DNA of 64,000 nucleotides from contig NZ_SOAV01000013.1 of assembly GCF_004364245.1 (NCBI RefSeq), positions 62,001-126,000 on the forward strand. Direction: 5' to 3'. Under the pieces are notes generated by a model. The model saw nothing but the letters and a program-made list of their open reading frames with translations, did no database searches and had not been told where the DNA came from. The translations under genes were made by a program, and so were the position numbers. Position 1 is the stretch's first letter, and each line of letters opens with the position of its first letter. The stretch comes from Streptomyces sp. BK208. Its GTDB lineage: Bacteria; Actinomycetota; Actinomycetes; Streptomycetales; Streptomycetaceae. Below, in pieces: positions 42,080 to 50,953 of this stretch.

Positions 42080-42145
42080 ATGTCGAGCCCCGAAGCATCC
42101 AGGGTGGGGGCTTTCGGTCACGCCGTCAGCCCCCTGCACCACTGA
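42080..42145 (+). CDS. Possible 21-residue leader peptide of the MFS gene
   Basis: ATG at 42080 opens MSSPEASRVGAFG... for 21 residues, ending in His-His before TGA. It would be the first frame on the MFS transcript and starts seven bases after a TAGCGT hexamer. The 127 bases after it contain CACCGCGG (42172-42179), which can pair with CCGCGGTG (42218-42225) ahead of the MFS ribosome site. Chloramphenicol exporters are classically controlled by such leaders. No experimental support. Confidence 0.4.
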   Translation: MSSPEASRVGAFGHAVSPLHH

Positions 42146-42271
42146 CTCCGTAGCCCTGCCGTCCCGTCGCGCACCGCGGCCGGACGCCGGTGCCCGTGGG
42201 TGGCCCGTGGGTGCTGACCGCGGTGACGAGAACGCCTTCCTCGCTGTTTCTCATCGCCTCGGAGCCACTCG

Positions 42272-43450
42272 ATGCCTCTTCCGCTGTACCTGCTCGCCCT
42301 GGCCGTCTTCGCCATGGGCACCTCCGAATTCATGCTCGCCGCCCTCCTGCCCGGCATCGCCCGCGACCTCCACGTGACGGTCGGGACGGCGGGCTCGCTC
42401 ACCTCGGCCTTCGCACTCGGCATGGTCGTCGGCGCACCCCTGGTGGCCGGGCTCGCCCGCAACCGGCCCGCGCGGTCCGCTCTCCTCGGATTCGTCCTCG
42501 TCTTCGCCGCGGCGCACGCGCTGGGCGCCACCACCACGCACTTTCCCGTCCTGTTCGCCACCCGGATCGTCGCGGCGCTCGCCAACGCGGGCTTCGTCGC
42601 CGTGGCACTGACCACGGCCGCCCGGCTGGTGGCAGCGGACAGGAAGGGGCGCGCGCTGGCGGTGCTGCTGTCCGGAACGACGGCGGCCACGATCGCCGGG
42701 GTCCCGGCCGGGTCGGTGGTCGGCACCATGCTCGGCTGGCGAGCCACCTTCTGGGTCGTCGCGGCCCTCTGCCTGCCCGCGGCCATCGGCATCCTCAAAG
42801 GCGTCCCGGCAGACCCCGTCCCGGACGACGCGCCGCACCGGCCGGCCCTGCGAGCGGAACTCCGGCAGCTCAGGAGCCCGCGTCTGGGCCTCGTGATGCT
42901 GCTCGGCGCCCTGGTGAACGCGGCGACCTTCGCGAGTTTCACCTTCCTCGCCCCCGTCGTGACCGACACCGCAGGCCTGGGAGACCTCTGGATCCCGGTC
43001 GCCCTGGTGCTCTTCGGCCTCGGTTCCTTCGTCGGCATCACCGTCGCCGGAAGGGTGTCGGACACCCGCCCCGGTCTGGTCGTCACCTGCGGCGGTCCGC
43101 TGCTCCTCCTCGGCTGGCCGGCCCTGGCCGTGCTGTCCGACCGGCCGGCCGCTCTGTTCGCCCTCGTGTTCCTGCAGGGCGCGCTGTCGTTCGCGCTCGG
43201 CAGCACCCTGATCACGCGGGTCCTCTACGAGGCGGCGGGAGCACCCACCATGGGCGGTTCGTACGCGACCGCGGCCCTCAACACCGGCGCCGCGCTCGGA
43301 CCGCTCGTCGCGGCGGCCTCCCTCGACACCTCCCTCGGAGATCTCGGGCCCCTGTGGGTCAGTGCCCTGCTCGTCGCGACCGCGCTGCTCGTCGCCTGTC
43401 CCTTCCGCAGCGTGCTCGCCGTCGGTCGCGGGACGAGGGTGCCCCGGTGA
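42272..43450 (+). CDS. DHA1-type MFS exporter (chloramphenicol-exporter-like)
   Basis: A 392-residue twelve-span MFS transporter. The opening MPLPLYLLALAVFAMGTSEFM and LLPGIARDLHV, followed by TAGSLTSAFALGMVVGAPL, is the signature of the Cmx/CmlR/PbuE-type DHA1 group, which exports chloramphenicol or other drugs or purine nucleosides. The loop LARNRPARSALLG replaces the usual GxxxDRxGRR of motif A. The start is ATG, seven bases after GGAG (42261-42264). It converges on a second MFS gene. Confidence 0.85.
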   Translation: MPLPLYLLALAVFAMGTSEFMLAALLPGIARDLHVTVGTAGSLTSAFALGMVVGAPLVAGLARNRPARSALLGFVLVFAAAHALGATTTHFPVLFATRIVAALANAGFVAVALTTAARLVAADRKGRALAVLLSGTTAATIAGVPAGSVVGTMLGWRATFWVVAALCLPAAIGILKGVPADPVPDDAPHRPALRAELRQLRSPRLGLVMLLGALVNAATFASFTFLAPVVTDTAGLGDLWIPVALVLFGLGSFVGITVAGRVSDTRPGLVVTCGGPLLLLGWPALAVLSDRPAALFALVFLQGALSFALGSTLITRVLYEAAGAPTMGGSYATAALNTGAALGPLVAAASLDTSLGDLGPLWVSALLVATALLVACPFRSVLAVGRGTRVPR

Positions 43451-43507
43451 CCCCGATGTGCCGGGCGCGGATCGCGGACGCCTGACCGACGGTTCAGCGG
43501 TGCAGGG

Positions 43508-44761
43508 TCATTCCTCGGTGCGCGTGCTGCGGACCGGTTGTTTCGCGGCCGCTTCCGCGGGGGCCCCGATGTCGCTTCGGGAGCGGTGCGACGTGTGGCG
43601 GCCGGCGGCAGGGGCGGCCAGGGTTGCCGTGGCGACGAACGCCAGCACCACGACCATCGCCGACCGCAGGCCGTAGTGGTCGCCCAGGAAGCCGAGGGTG
43701 GGCGGTCCCACCAGGAAGGCGAGGTAACCGATCGTCGCGACGAGACCGACGCGGGCGGTCTCGTCCGGCCCCGAGTCGCCCGCCGCCGACAGGGCCACCG
43801 GGAAGCCCAAGGACGCGCCCAGTCCCCAGAACAGCACGGCGGCCGCGGCCACGACGGTGTTGTCGGAGAAGATGACCAGGGCCAGGCCGAGGGCTCCGGA
43901 GATCGCACTGGCCCGTATCACCGTCGCCCGGCTGTGGCGACCGAGGAGGAACGTACCGCTGAAGCGCCCCAGGGTCATCGCGGCGGCGAACCCCACGTAG
44001 ACGAGGGAGCCGACGGCGGCGTCGAGCCCGTGGCCGTCGACCATGAGCAGCGGCAGCCAGTCGTTGGCGGCGCCCTCGGCGAGAGCCATGGCCAGGACGA
44101 TGACCCCGATCATCAGGAGCCTCCTGTCCCGCCACACCCGCGGCCTCGCACTCCGCGCGGTGTCCGAAGCGGGCGGTGCGCCGCGCATACCGGTCCCGGC
44201 GGGGACGGCGCCGATGGCGTACGCGAAGATCGCGGCCGCCACCACGGCCGTGGCCCACAGATGCCAGTGGGCGGGGAACGCCGCGGCGGTCGCGACCATG
44301 CCGGCCAGGCCCCCGACGACGGTGCCCAGACTGAAGCAGCCGTGGAGCGTGGGCAGTACCGCCGTGCCGGTGATCCGCTCCACGTGCGCACCGTCCACGT
44401 TGATCGCGACCTCGCCCGCCCCGACCCCGCCGCCGAACAGGCACAGCCCCGCCGTGACCAGGGGAGCGGAGGCGAGCGCGGTGCCCACGCCGACGACGAC
44501 CACGCTCGTGATGACCATCAGGGTGGCCACTGCCGTCACCGGCCTGGTCCCCCACCGCGACACCAGGCGGCCCGAACACAGGATGCCGGCCATCGAGCCG
44601 ACCGACAGGCCGAACAGCACCAGCCCCATCTGCCCTGTGGAAACGCCCAGTCGGTCACGGATGTCCGGGGTGCGGGTGACCCAGGAGGACATGACGACGC
44701 CGTTGAGGAAGAAGAACAGGAACAGTGCCCGACGGCGTCGGCTCACGGCGTGGTCGTCCAA
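43508..44761 (-). CDS. MFS transporter (FucP/YbjJ-like)
   Basis: About 417 residues and twelve spans. Motifs: NGVVMSSWVTRTPDIRDRLGVS near the start and SGRLVSRWGTRP as motif A, typical of YbjJ-like putative sugar or drug transporters. It ends in a hydrophilic Arg-rich tail. The start is uncertain: TTG at 44761 has GGAG seven bases before it, while GTG at 44746 lies 15 bases later. A TetR gene is divergent with an operator-like dyad between, so this is its likely target. Confidence 0.82.
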   Translation of the reverse strand: MDDHAVSRRRRALFLFFFLNGVVMSSWVTRTPDIRDRLGVSTGQMGLVLFGLSVGSMAGILCSGRLVSRWGTRPVTAVATLMVITSVVVVGVGTALASAPLVTAGLCLFGGGVGAGEVAINVDGAHVERITGTAVLPTLHGCFSLGTVVGGLAGMVATAAAFPAHWHLWATAVVAAAIFAYAIGAVPAGTGMRGAPPASDTARSARPRVWRDRRLLMIGVIVLAMALAEGAANDWLPLLMVDGHGLDAAVGSLVYVGFAAAMTLGRFSGTFLLGRHSRATVIRASAISGALGLALVIFSDNTVVAAAAVLFWGLGASLGFPVALSAAGDSGPDETARVGLVATIGYLAFLVGPPTLGFLGDHYGLRSAMVVVLAFVATATLAAPAAGRHTSHRSRSDIGAPAEAAAKQPVRSTRTEE

Positions 44762-44830
44762 GGAGGGGCTCCGCCGGTGTTGGGGACCATGGGGGACAGG
44801 CAGGCGACGTCTCCGCGCACCCACCGAGTA

Positions 44831-44844
44831 TGCACAAATGTACA
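44831..44844. promoter_or_regulatory. TetR-type dyad
   Basis: TGCACAAATGTACA is a near-palindrome between the divergent MFS and TetR genes. It is the best candidate for the TetR site. Confidence 0.5.
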
Positions 44845-44862
44845 CACCGGGCGGAAGGCCGA

Positions 44863-44929
44863 GAAGACGAGACCATGAAGACGAGACAGTGAAGACAAGA
44901 CAGTGAAGACAAGACCGGGAAGGCAAGGC
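44863..44929. repeat. 14-bp tandem repeat, five copies
   Basis: GAAGACGAGAC or GAAGACAAGAC with a three-base spacer, starting at 44863, 44877, 44891, 44905 and 44919. The third and fourth are exact and the last has diverged. It lies directly upstream of the TetR start. Confidence 0.8.
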
Positions 44930-44940
44930 GGACAACGGCG

Positions 44941-45498
44941 ATGACAGGCAGCACCCGCGGCCCCAACGACCCCCGGCGCCGCGAACGCATTCTCGACGCC
45001 GCGCTCGACGTCGTCGCCGAGCACGGCGCCATCAAGGTGACCTTTCGCAGGATCGCCGAGACGGCGGGTGTGCCGCTCGGTTCGCTCACCTACTACTTCG
45101 ACGACATGCAGCACCTGCTCACCGAGGCGTTCACCCGGCACGCCGAGTCCGTCTCCACGCGCTACGGCGCCCTTCTGGAGGCGGCGAGGACCCGTCAGGA
45201 GGCCCAGGAGGCAGTCGTCGAGATCATCTGCGGCAAGGTGTGGGGGACCGACCGCAACCTGCTGCTCGGCTACGAGCTCTACGCCTTCGCCACCCGTCAC
45301 CCCGAGGTGCGTACGGTCATGCGGTCCTGGATGCGAGCGAGCCGGGACTCGCTGGCCAGACACTTCGACCCGCTCACCGCACGCGCCCTCGACGCCCTGA
45401 TCGAAGGGCTCTCCATCCACAACTCGGTCGACCAGCGGCCCACCGACCGCGCGGAGGTGGTCGCCATCGTCGAAGCCGTCGTCGACCGGCGCCGCTGA
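44941..45498 (+). CDS. TetR family transcriptional regulator
   Basis: A 185-residue TetR protein. The DNA-binding domain is at about residues 12-58 (RERILDAALDVVAEHGAIKVTFRRIAETAGVPLGSLTYYFDD). The C-terminal ligand domain is typical of the YbiH/RutR-like group, with GYELYAFATRHPEVR. It is divergent from the MFS transporter at 44761 and is preceded by the 14-bp tandem repeat. It probably represses that exporter. Confidence 0.9.
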   Translation: MTGSTRGPNDPRRRERILDAALDVVAEHGAIKVTFRRIAETAGVPLGSLTYYFDDMQHLLTEAFTRHAESVSTRYGALLEAARTRQEAQEAVVEIICGKVWGTDRNLLLGYELYAFATRHPEVRTVMRSWMRASRDSLARHFDPLTARALDALIEGLSIHNSVDQRPTDRAEVVAIVEAVVDRRR

Positions 45499-45520
45499 GT
45501 CCGCCCGCGGCCCGGCGGAC
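45499..45520. terminator. Short hairpin between convergent genes
   Basis: GTCCGCC (45499-45505) pairs with GGCGGAC (45514-45520) right after the TetR stop. Confidence 0.45.
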
Positions 45521-45596
45521 GCGGTGGACACAGGGGATGCAGCCCCCTTCCGCGTGGAGGTGGCCGTTTCCGCCACACCCCTCCCGCACGCGGGCG

Positions 45597-47027
45597 TCAG
45601 GACCCGGCCGTCAGATTGCGCCGCAGCGAGCCGGGCGCGCGCAGGGCCTTCTCGATCTGCTCCAGCGACTTGTTGCGGGTCTCGGGCACCTTCAGGAGGA
45701 CGAAGGCCACGCACAGGACGTTCATGGCCGCGTAGACGAAGAACGTCCCCGACCGGCCGATGGCGTTGACGGTGCTCAGCGCGGTGACCGCGATCAGCAG
45801 GTCGAACCCCCACACGGTGAGCGTGGCGAGACTCGTCGCCGGACCGCGCACGCTCAGGGGGAGGATCTCGGGAGCGATGAGCCACACGACCGACTGCATG
45901 CCGATGCCGTTGAAGAGGATGTAGGCGAACAGTGCCGCGATCACGGTCCAGCGCTGGGCGGGGGAGTCGTCCATCAGGAACGCCGCTCCCAGTACCGTCA
46001 TGGCCAGCGCGGACAGCGGCACGAAGTACAGCATCGTCCGGCGCCGGCCGAGGGAGTCCACGGCGATCGCGCCCGTGACGCCCGCGACGACGAGCATCGC
46101 TCCGATACCGATTCCGGTCAGAAGCGCGACGGAGTCGCCGAATCCCGCGTCGGACAACATGGTCGGGGCGTAGTAGACGACGGCGTTGATACCGGTCAGC
46201 TGGGAGAAGGCGGCCACCCCCAGGGCGACGACCAGGGCGGGCCGGACCCACGGCCGGGTCAGGGCGCGGCGGTCGGCCGGGGGAGCGGAGGCGGAGACCT
46301 CGCGGATACTGGCGATCTCGGCCGTGACATCCGCGTCCTTCGGCCGCAGGCGCCGCAGAACCGACTCGGCCAGCTCCTCCCGGTCGTGCTCGACCAGCCA
46401 CCGGGGGCTCTCCGGCAGCCTGAGCATCCCGGCCGCCAGTACGGCCGCCGGGACGACGGCGAGCCCGAACATGATCCGCCACCCGCCACTGCCCGCGAAC
46501 AACCAGCCGCAGAGGTAGGCGAGCAACTGGCCGATGGCCACCATCAGTTGGAACAGCACCATGAGACGGCCGCGGATGGCCGCTGGTGCGACCTCCGCGA
46601 TGTAGACCGGGACCATGTTGGACGCCCCGCCCACGGCCAGGCCGAGTACGAAGCGTGCCGCGATCAGGGTTCCGGTACCCGGCGCCAGAGCGGCTCCCAG
46701 GGCGCCGGCCGCGAAGACCGCCGCGACCCAGACGACCACCCGGCGGCGCCCGAAGCGTCCGGCGAGCCGGCCCGAGCACAGCGCGCCGGCCATCGCGCCG
46801 ACCAGGATCACGCTCACCACCGTCTCCTGGCCCCGGGACGACAGTCCGAGGTCCTCGCGGAGGTAGAGGAGCGCACCGGAGATGATGCCCGTGTCGTAGC
46901 CGAAGAGCAGACCACCGAGGGCGGACACCGCCGCCACCGCGTAGACCTGGGCCGGCTGCCGGCCGGACGAGCCCGCGGCGGTGCCCTTGGTCTCGGCGAC
47001 GGCCACCGCGGCGGCGCTCTCAGGCAT
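45597..47027 (-). CDS. MFS sugar/polyol porter
   Basis: A 476-residue sugar porter of the XylE/IolT/GLUT kind. Twelve spans; GGLLFGYDTGIISGALLY at span 1, GRLAGRFGRRRVV as motif A, PESPRWLVEHDRE after span 6, QLTGINAVVYYAPTM at span 7 and VPETRNKSLEQIE after span 12. All sugar-porter signatures are present. The start overlaps the PhyH-like gene by eight bases, so transporter and enzyme are co-expressed. The substrate is probably a sugar or inositol. Confidence 0.92.
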   Translation of the reverse strand: MPESAAAVAVAETKGTAAGSSGRQPAQVYAVAAVSALGGLLFGYDTGIISGALLYLREDLGLSSRGQETVVSVILVGAMAGALCSGRLAGRFGRRRVVVWVAAVFAAGALGAALAPGTGTLIAARFVLGLAVGGASNMVPVYIAEVAPAAIRGRLMVLFQLMVAIGQLLAYLCGWLFAGSGGWRIMFGLAVVPAAVLAAGMLRLPESPRWLVEHDREELAESVLRRLRPKDADVTAEIASIREVSASAPPADRRALTRPWVRPALVVALGVAAFSQLTGINAVVYYAPTMLSDAGFGDSVALLTGIGIGAMLVVAGVTGAIAVDSLGRRRTMLYFVPLSALAMTVLGAAFLMDDSPAQRWTVIAALFAYILFNGIGMQSVVWLIAPEILPLSVRGPATSLATLTVWGFDLLIAVTALSTVNAIGRSGTFFVYAAMNVLCVAFVLLKVPETRNKSLEQIEKALRAPGSLRRNLTAGS

Positions 47028-47871
47028 CGCCCATGACCAGACCCTCGATGGTGTGCTTCTGCGTCACCGGCGTGAGCTCCTCCACGACCGGGCAGTCGAG
47101 GTGGCGACGGACCCGCTCGGGCAGTGCTTCCCAGAACGGGCGGGAGACGGCCGTGTCGTGCCGGTCCCCGTTCGTCGCCTCCGGCCCGTCGACGCCGAGG
47201 ACCAGCACGGGCCGTGACTTCGCGGAGTCGTTGGTCGTGCCGCGGTGGATCGTCAGCGCCGTCCGGGCCGATATGTCGCCGCGCCGCGGGTACTTGCGTA
47301 CCGCTCGCTCCGCATAACGGTCGTAGTGCGACCGGGGCGGGAACATGCCGTGCTCGAACTCCTCGTCGTCGTCCCACTGCGTGCCGGGGGCGATCTCGAA
47401 GGGACCCATGTCCTCCTCGGTGTCGACCGTGGTCACGTTGAAGGCGAGCGAGGTGAGGCGCCGGTCGCGACGGGTCTCCTCGGGCATGGGGAAGTCGCGG
47501 TGCCAGGGCTGGTTGACGGCGCCTTCGAGGGGGACGTCGAAACCGAGCTCGACGATCCGGTAGTCCGGGCCGAGCGCCGCGGTGCACAGGGAACGCACCC
47601 AGGGGTGGTCGACCAGCTCCACGAAACCCCTGATCTGCTCGGGATGGATCTCGACGTAGTACCGGTTCGGTCCACGGCCCACCGCGCCGCCGGGCCGGGA
47701 CCTGGCCTCCGCGAACGCCTTGGCGACGTCCTCGCCGAGCCGGTCCGCCCACTGCGGGGTGAAGGCGCCCCTGCGCGCGGTGATGCCGTCCGCGTACAGG
47801 GCCGCCACGTCCGCCGTCACGTCGACGTCCAGGCCGGCGGCGTCGACACCGGGAAAAACAGACACGCTCAT
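47020..47871 (-). CDS. Phytanoyl-CoA dioxygenase-like Fe(II)/2-oxoglutarate enzyme
   Basis: A 283-residue PhyH-family protein. The metal triad is HxD in QPWHRDFPMP (about residues 122-124) plus a distal His in LTIHRGTTNDS (about 208). An Arg for 2-oxoglutarate lies in KSRPVLVLGV. The family hydroxylates small molecules or releases carbon fragments. Being first in an operon with a sugar porter and divergent from a LacI regulator suggests it acts on an imported, possibly methylated or modified, sugar-like compound; this is inference from context. The start lies behind GGAGG on the reverse strand. Confidence 0.85.
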   Translation of the reverse strand: MSVSVFPGVDAAGLDVDVTADVAALYADGITARRGAFTPQWADRLGEDVAKAFAEARSRPGGAVGRGPNRYYVEIHPEQIRGFVELVDHPWVRSLCTAALGPDYRIVELGFDVPLEGAVNQPWHRDFPMPEETRRDRRLTSLAFNVTTVDTEEDMGPFEIAPGTQWDDDEEFEHGMFPPRSHYDRYAERAVRKYPRRGDISARTALTIHRGTTNDSAKSRPVLVLGVDGPEATNGDRHDTAVSRPFWEALPERVRRHLDCPVVEELTPVTQKHTIEGLVMGDA

Positions 47872-47907
47872 GGTGCGCCTCCTCGCGCTGTGCTGACTGC
47901 GACCATG

Positions 47908-47933
47908 TTGCGACGTTGAATGCGACGTTGCAA
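47908..47933. promoter_or_regulatory. Two tandem LacI-type sites
   Basis: TTGCGACGTTGAA (47908-47920) and TGCGACGTTGCAA (47921-47933) repeat a TGCGACGTTG core with a central CG between the divergent PhyH-like and LacI genes. Confidence 0.65.
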
Positions 47934-47987
47934 TAGCTTCCCGGGAGATTCTGGTGACCGTTACCCGGGCATGCGAGGATGTCGGCT

Positions 47988-49004
47988 GTGAGCAGTCGCC
48001 TGAAGGACGTCGCCGCCCTCGCCGGGGTGTCGACCCGTACCGTTTCCAACGTCGTCAGCGGCTCGGGCTCGGTGGCCGAGGAGACACGGGCGCGGGTCCA
48101 GGCGGCCCTGGACGAGCTGGGCTACCGGCCGAACGTCGCCGCTCGCAACCTGCGCGCCGGACGCACCGGGCTGATCGGCCTGGCCATTCCCGAGCTCTAC
48201 TCGCCGTACTTCGGCGAACTCGCGAGCCAGATCGTGCACGCCGCCCAGGAGCGCTCGTGGACGGTCGTGATCGACCAGACCTTCGGGGACCCCGACGCGG
48301 AGCGGCGGCTGCTCGACGGCACCGGCGGGCGCCTGGTCGACGGTCTCATCATCAGCCCGTGGGCGCTCGGGCCGGAGGAGCTGACCAACACGTCCCGTGA
48401 CGTGCCCGTCGTCCTCCTCGGTGAACGGCAGCCGCACGGTCTCGCCGACCGCGTCGCCGTCGACAACGTCCTGGCTGCCGAGGAGGCGACGTCCCATCTG
48501 CTCGCCTCCGGCCGCAGGCGCATCGCCGCGATCGGTCCGCAGCCGCACCTGCGCAACGAGACGGCCCGGCAGCGGCTGGAGGGATACCGCAACGCCCTGC
48601 GAGGCGCCGGGCTGCAGCCGGACCGGGCCCTCGAGCAGGCCGTGACGACGCTGCACCGCAAGGACGGAGCGGAAGCGATGACCGCTCTGCTGGACGCGGG
48701 CACCCGCCCGGACGCCGTCTTCGCCTTCACCGACGAACTCGCCCTGGGCGCTCTGCACGTGGCGCACCAGCGAGGCGTGAGTGTGCCGCGTGAGCTGGCC
48801 GTCGTGGGCTTCGACGGCATCGAGGACGGGCAGTACGCCAACCCGCCGTTGACGACGGTCGTCCCGGACAAGCGGCAGATCGCCGAGCGGGCCCTCCAGT
48901 GCCTCGCCGACCGCATATACAGCCCGGCCTCGGCGGTGCCGCCCCTCGACATCGTGATCCCGCACCACCTCGAGGTGCGCGGGAGCAGCGCGCAGGCCGA
49001 CTGA
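47988..49004 (+). CDS. LacI family transcriptional regulator
   Basis: About 338 residues. HTH and hinge at about 1-58 (SRLKDVAALAGVSTRTVSNVVSG ... LGYRPNVAARNLRAG), then the effector domain (GLIGLAIPELYSPYFGEL, DGLIISPWAL, VAVDNVLAAEEATSHL, VVGFDGIEDGQ). It is clearly a paralogue of the LacI at 31493, with a similar hinge but a different effector pocket. GTG at 47988 has GAGG nine bases ahead; ATG at 47979 overlaps that site, so I prefer GTG. It probably represses the divergent PhyH-porter operon. Confidence 0.9.
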   Translation: MSSRLKDVAALAGVSTRTVSNVVSGSGSVAEETRARVQAALDELGYRPNVAARNLRAGRTGLIGLAIPELYSPYFGELASQIVHAAQERSWTVVIDQTFGDPDAERRLLDGTGGRLVDGLIISPWALGPEELTNTSRDVPVVLLGERQPHGLADRVAVDNVLAAEEATSHLLASGRRRIAAIGPQPHLRNETARQRLEGYRNALRGAGLQPDRALEQAVTTLHRKDGAEAMTALLDAGTRPDAVFAFTDELALGALHVAHQRGVSVPRELAVVGFDGIEDGQYANPPLTTVVPDKRQIAERALQCLADRIYSPASAVPPLDIVIPHHLEVRGSSAQAD

Positions 49005-49148
49005 CGCCCCGGACCGGGGAGTTCGGGGCCCGGTGCCGCTGCCGGGTCCGGAACCGCCCGGTCCGCCATCGCCCACGTCCGGCCTCCGGGGCGGCTCGCT
49101 CCTCGCCCGGCACGGCACGCGTACGCCGACGGGCCGCCGGCCGACCGC

Positions 49149-49211
49149 GGACCTCGGACCTCGGACCTCGGACCTCGGACCTCGGACCTCGGACCTCGGA
49201 CCTCGGACCTC
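49149..49211. repeat. 7-bp tandem repeat, nine exact copies
   Basis: GGACCTC is repeated nine times without error from 49149 to 49211. It is not in a gene I can support. Seven is not a multiple of three, so copy-number changes would shift any frame across it. It lies 240 bases upstream of the EshA-type gene. Confidence 0.95.
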
Positions 49212-49453
49212 GGGGCGAGGATGGCGTGATGTCGTGCACGGGACCGATAAACCGCATCGGGGCGATTGTCACCGCTTCGAGGTAAGCCCGCCGTGACCCC
49301 GGCGGACACCGCCGTTCCAGCGGCTAGCTTTCTGAGCACGGACGGATCCCCGTGATCCGTCCGGCCCGATGCCCACGCCTCTCCGCCTCTCCGTCTCCCG
49401 TCGACGCACCCGCGTGCGCCGGTCGGTCCGTCGTGCAAGGAGAACGTCTCCCG

Positions 49454-50869
49454 ATGTCCGTCGACAGCCTCCCGGAAGCTCAGACCCGCTCCGACGCGCC
49501 GCAGCAGTCCCTGAGCACCGCCGCCGCCCGCAACCTCGCCACCACCACCAAGTCCGCCCCGCAGATGCAGGAGATCACCTCCCGCTGGTTGCTGCGCATG
49601 CTGCCCTGGGTCGAGGCAGGGGGCGGCGCCTACCGGGTCAACCGGAGGCTGCGGCACACCCTCGGCGACGGGCGCATCGACTTCGTCCAGGACGGCGCCA
49701 CGGTCCGGGTGATCCCCCGGGAGCTCACCGAACTGGCCGTTCTGCGCGGCTTCACGGACACGGACGTCCTCAGCACCCTCGCCGACCGCTGCGCGCAGCT
49801 CGACTTCACGGCGGGCGACGTCCTCGTCGAGCGCGGCAGTCCCGCGGACCGCATCCACCTCATCGCCCACGGCCGGGTGAGCCAGACCTCCGAGGGCAAG
49901 TACGGCGAGCGGGTATCCGTCGCGGTGCTCGCGGACGGCGGCCACTTCGGCGAGAGGGCCCTGACCGACCCCGACGCCCGCCACGACTGCACCTTCACCG
50001 CCGAGACCTCGGGCACTCTGCTCACCCTCTCCCGCGCCGACTTCACCGCGGTCCAGGCCTCGGCACCGCAGCTGCGGGCCCATGTCGAGGCCGTCGGCTC
50101 CCGTACACGGCAGCCGCAGACCAAGCACGGAGAGGCGGAGATCGCCGTCAAGGCCGGCCACGTCGGCGAGGCGGAACTGCCCGCCACCTTCGTGGACTAC
50201 GAGCTGCGGCCGCGGGAGTACGAGCTCGCCGTCGCCCAGACCGTTCTGAGGATCCACACCCGGGTCGCGGACCTCTACAACGACCCGATGGACCAGAGTG
50301 CGGAGCAACTCAGGCTCGTCGTCGAGGCATTGCGGGAGCGGCAGGAACACGAGCTGATCAACAACCGGGAGTTCGGGCTGCTGCACAACGTCGACTTCAA
50401 GCAGCGCATCCAGCCCCGCAGCGGTCCGCCGACGCCGGACGACATGGACGAGCTGCTCTGCCGTCGGCGCGGCACCAAGATGTTCCTCGCGCACCCCAGG
50501 ACCATCGCCGCCATCGGACGCGGCCTCAACGCCTGCGGTCTCTACCCCGACCACGTCGACCTCGGCGGACAGTCCGTCCCCGCCTGGCGCGGCGTCCCCA
50601 TCCTGCCCTGCAACAAGATCCCGATCAGCGAGGAACAGACCAGTTCCATCATCGCGATGCGTACCGGTGAGAAGAGCCAGGGCGTCATCGGCCTGCGGCA
50701 GACGGGACTGCCGGACGAGTACGAACCGGGCCTGTCCGTCCGGTTCATGGGCATCAACGAGCAGGCGGTCACCTCCTACCTCGTCAGCACCTACTACTCC
50801 GCCGCGGTGCTCCTGCCCGACGCCCTCGGCGTGATGGAGAACGTCCAGATCGCCCCCGTGTCGCGCTGA
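49454..50869 (+). CDS. eshA: EshA-type family 2 encapsulin shell protein with cyclic-nucleotide-binding domain
   Basis: A 471-residue protein matching the family 2B encapsulins: an N-terminal arm (about 20-60: [29 protein letters not shown]), an inserted cyclic-nucleotide-binding domain (about 97-210) with the phosphate cassette GGHFGERAL at 162-170, and then the HK97-like shell domain (about 225-471: [37 protein letters not shown]). AAGGAG precedes the ATG by 11 bases. The next two genes make 2-methylisoborneol, known cargo partners for this shell type. It would assemble into a protein compartment holding the terpene cyclase. Confidence 0.9.
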   Translation: MSVDSLPEAQTRSDAPQQSLSTAAARNLATTTKSAPQMQEITSRWLLRMLPWVEAGGGAYRVNRRLRHTLGDGRIDFVQDGATVRVIPRELTELAVLRGFTDTDVLSTLADRCAQLDFTAGDVLVERGSPADRIHLIAHGRVSQTSEGKYGERVSVAVLADGGHFGERALTDPDARHDCTFTAETSGTLLTLSRADFTAVQASAPQLRAHVEAVGSRTRQPQTKHGEAEIAVKAGHVGEAELPATFVDYELRPREYELAVAQTVLRIHTRVADLYNDPMDQSAEQLRLVVEALRERQEHELINNREFGLLHNVDFKQRIQPRSGPPTPDDMDELLCRRRGTKMFLAHPRTIAAIGRGLNACGLYPDHVDLGGQSVPAWRGVPILPCNKIPISEEQTSSIIAMRTGEKSQGVIGLRQTGLPDEYEPGLSVRFMGINEQAVTSYLVSTYYSAAVLLPDALGVMENVQIAPVSR

Positions 50870-50953
50870 GGGCCCCGAGCGGCCCCAGGGCCGCCCCTCG
50901 ACGCCTCCCCTCCGCCACCCAGCGTTCCACCCCACTGCAGCAAGGAGCCGCCG

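Noticed and set aside
49149-49211. CRISPR array
   Set aside because: The repeats are 7 bp with no spacers, so this is a simple tandem repeat.
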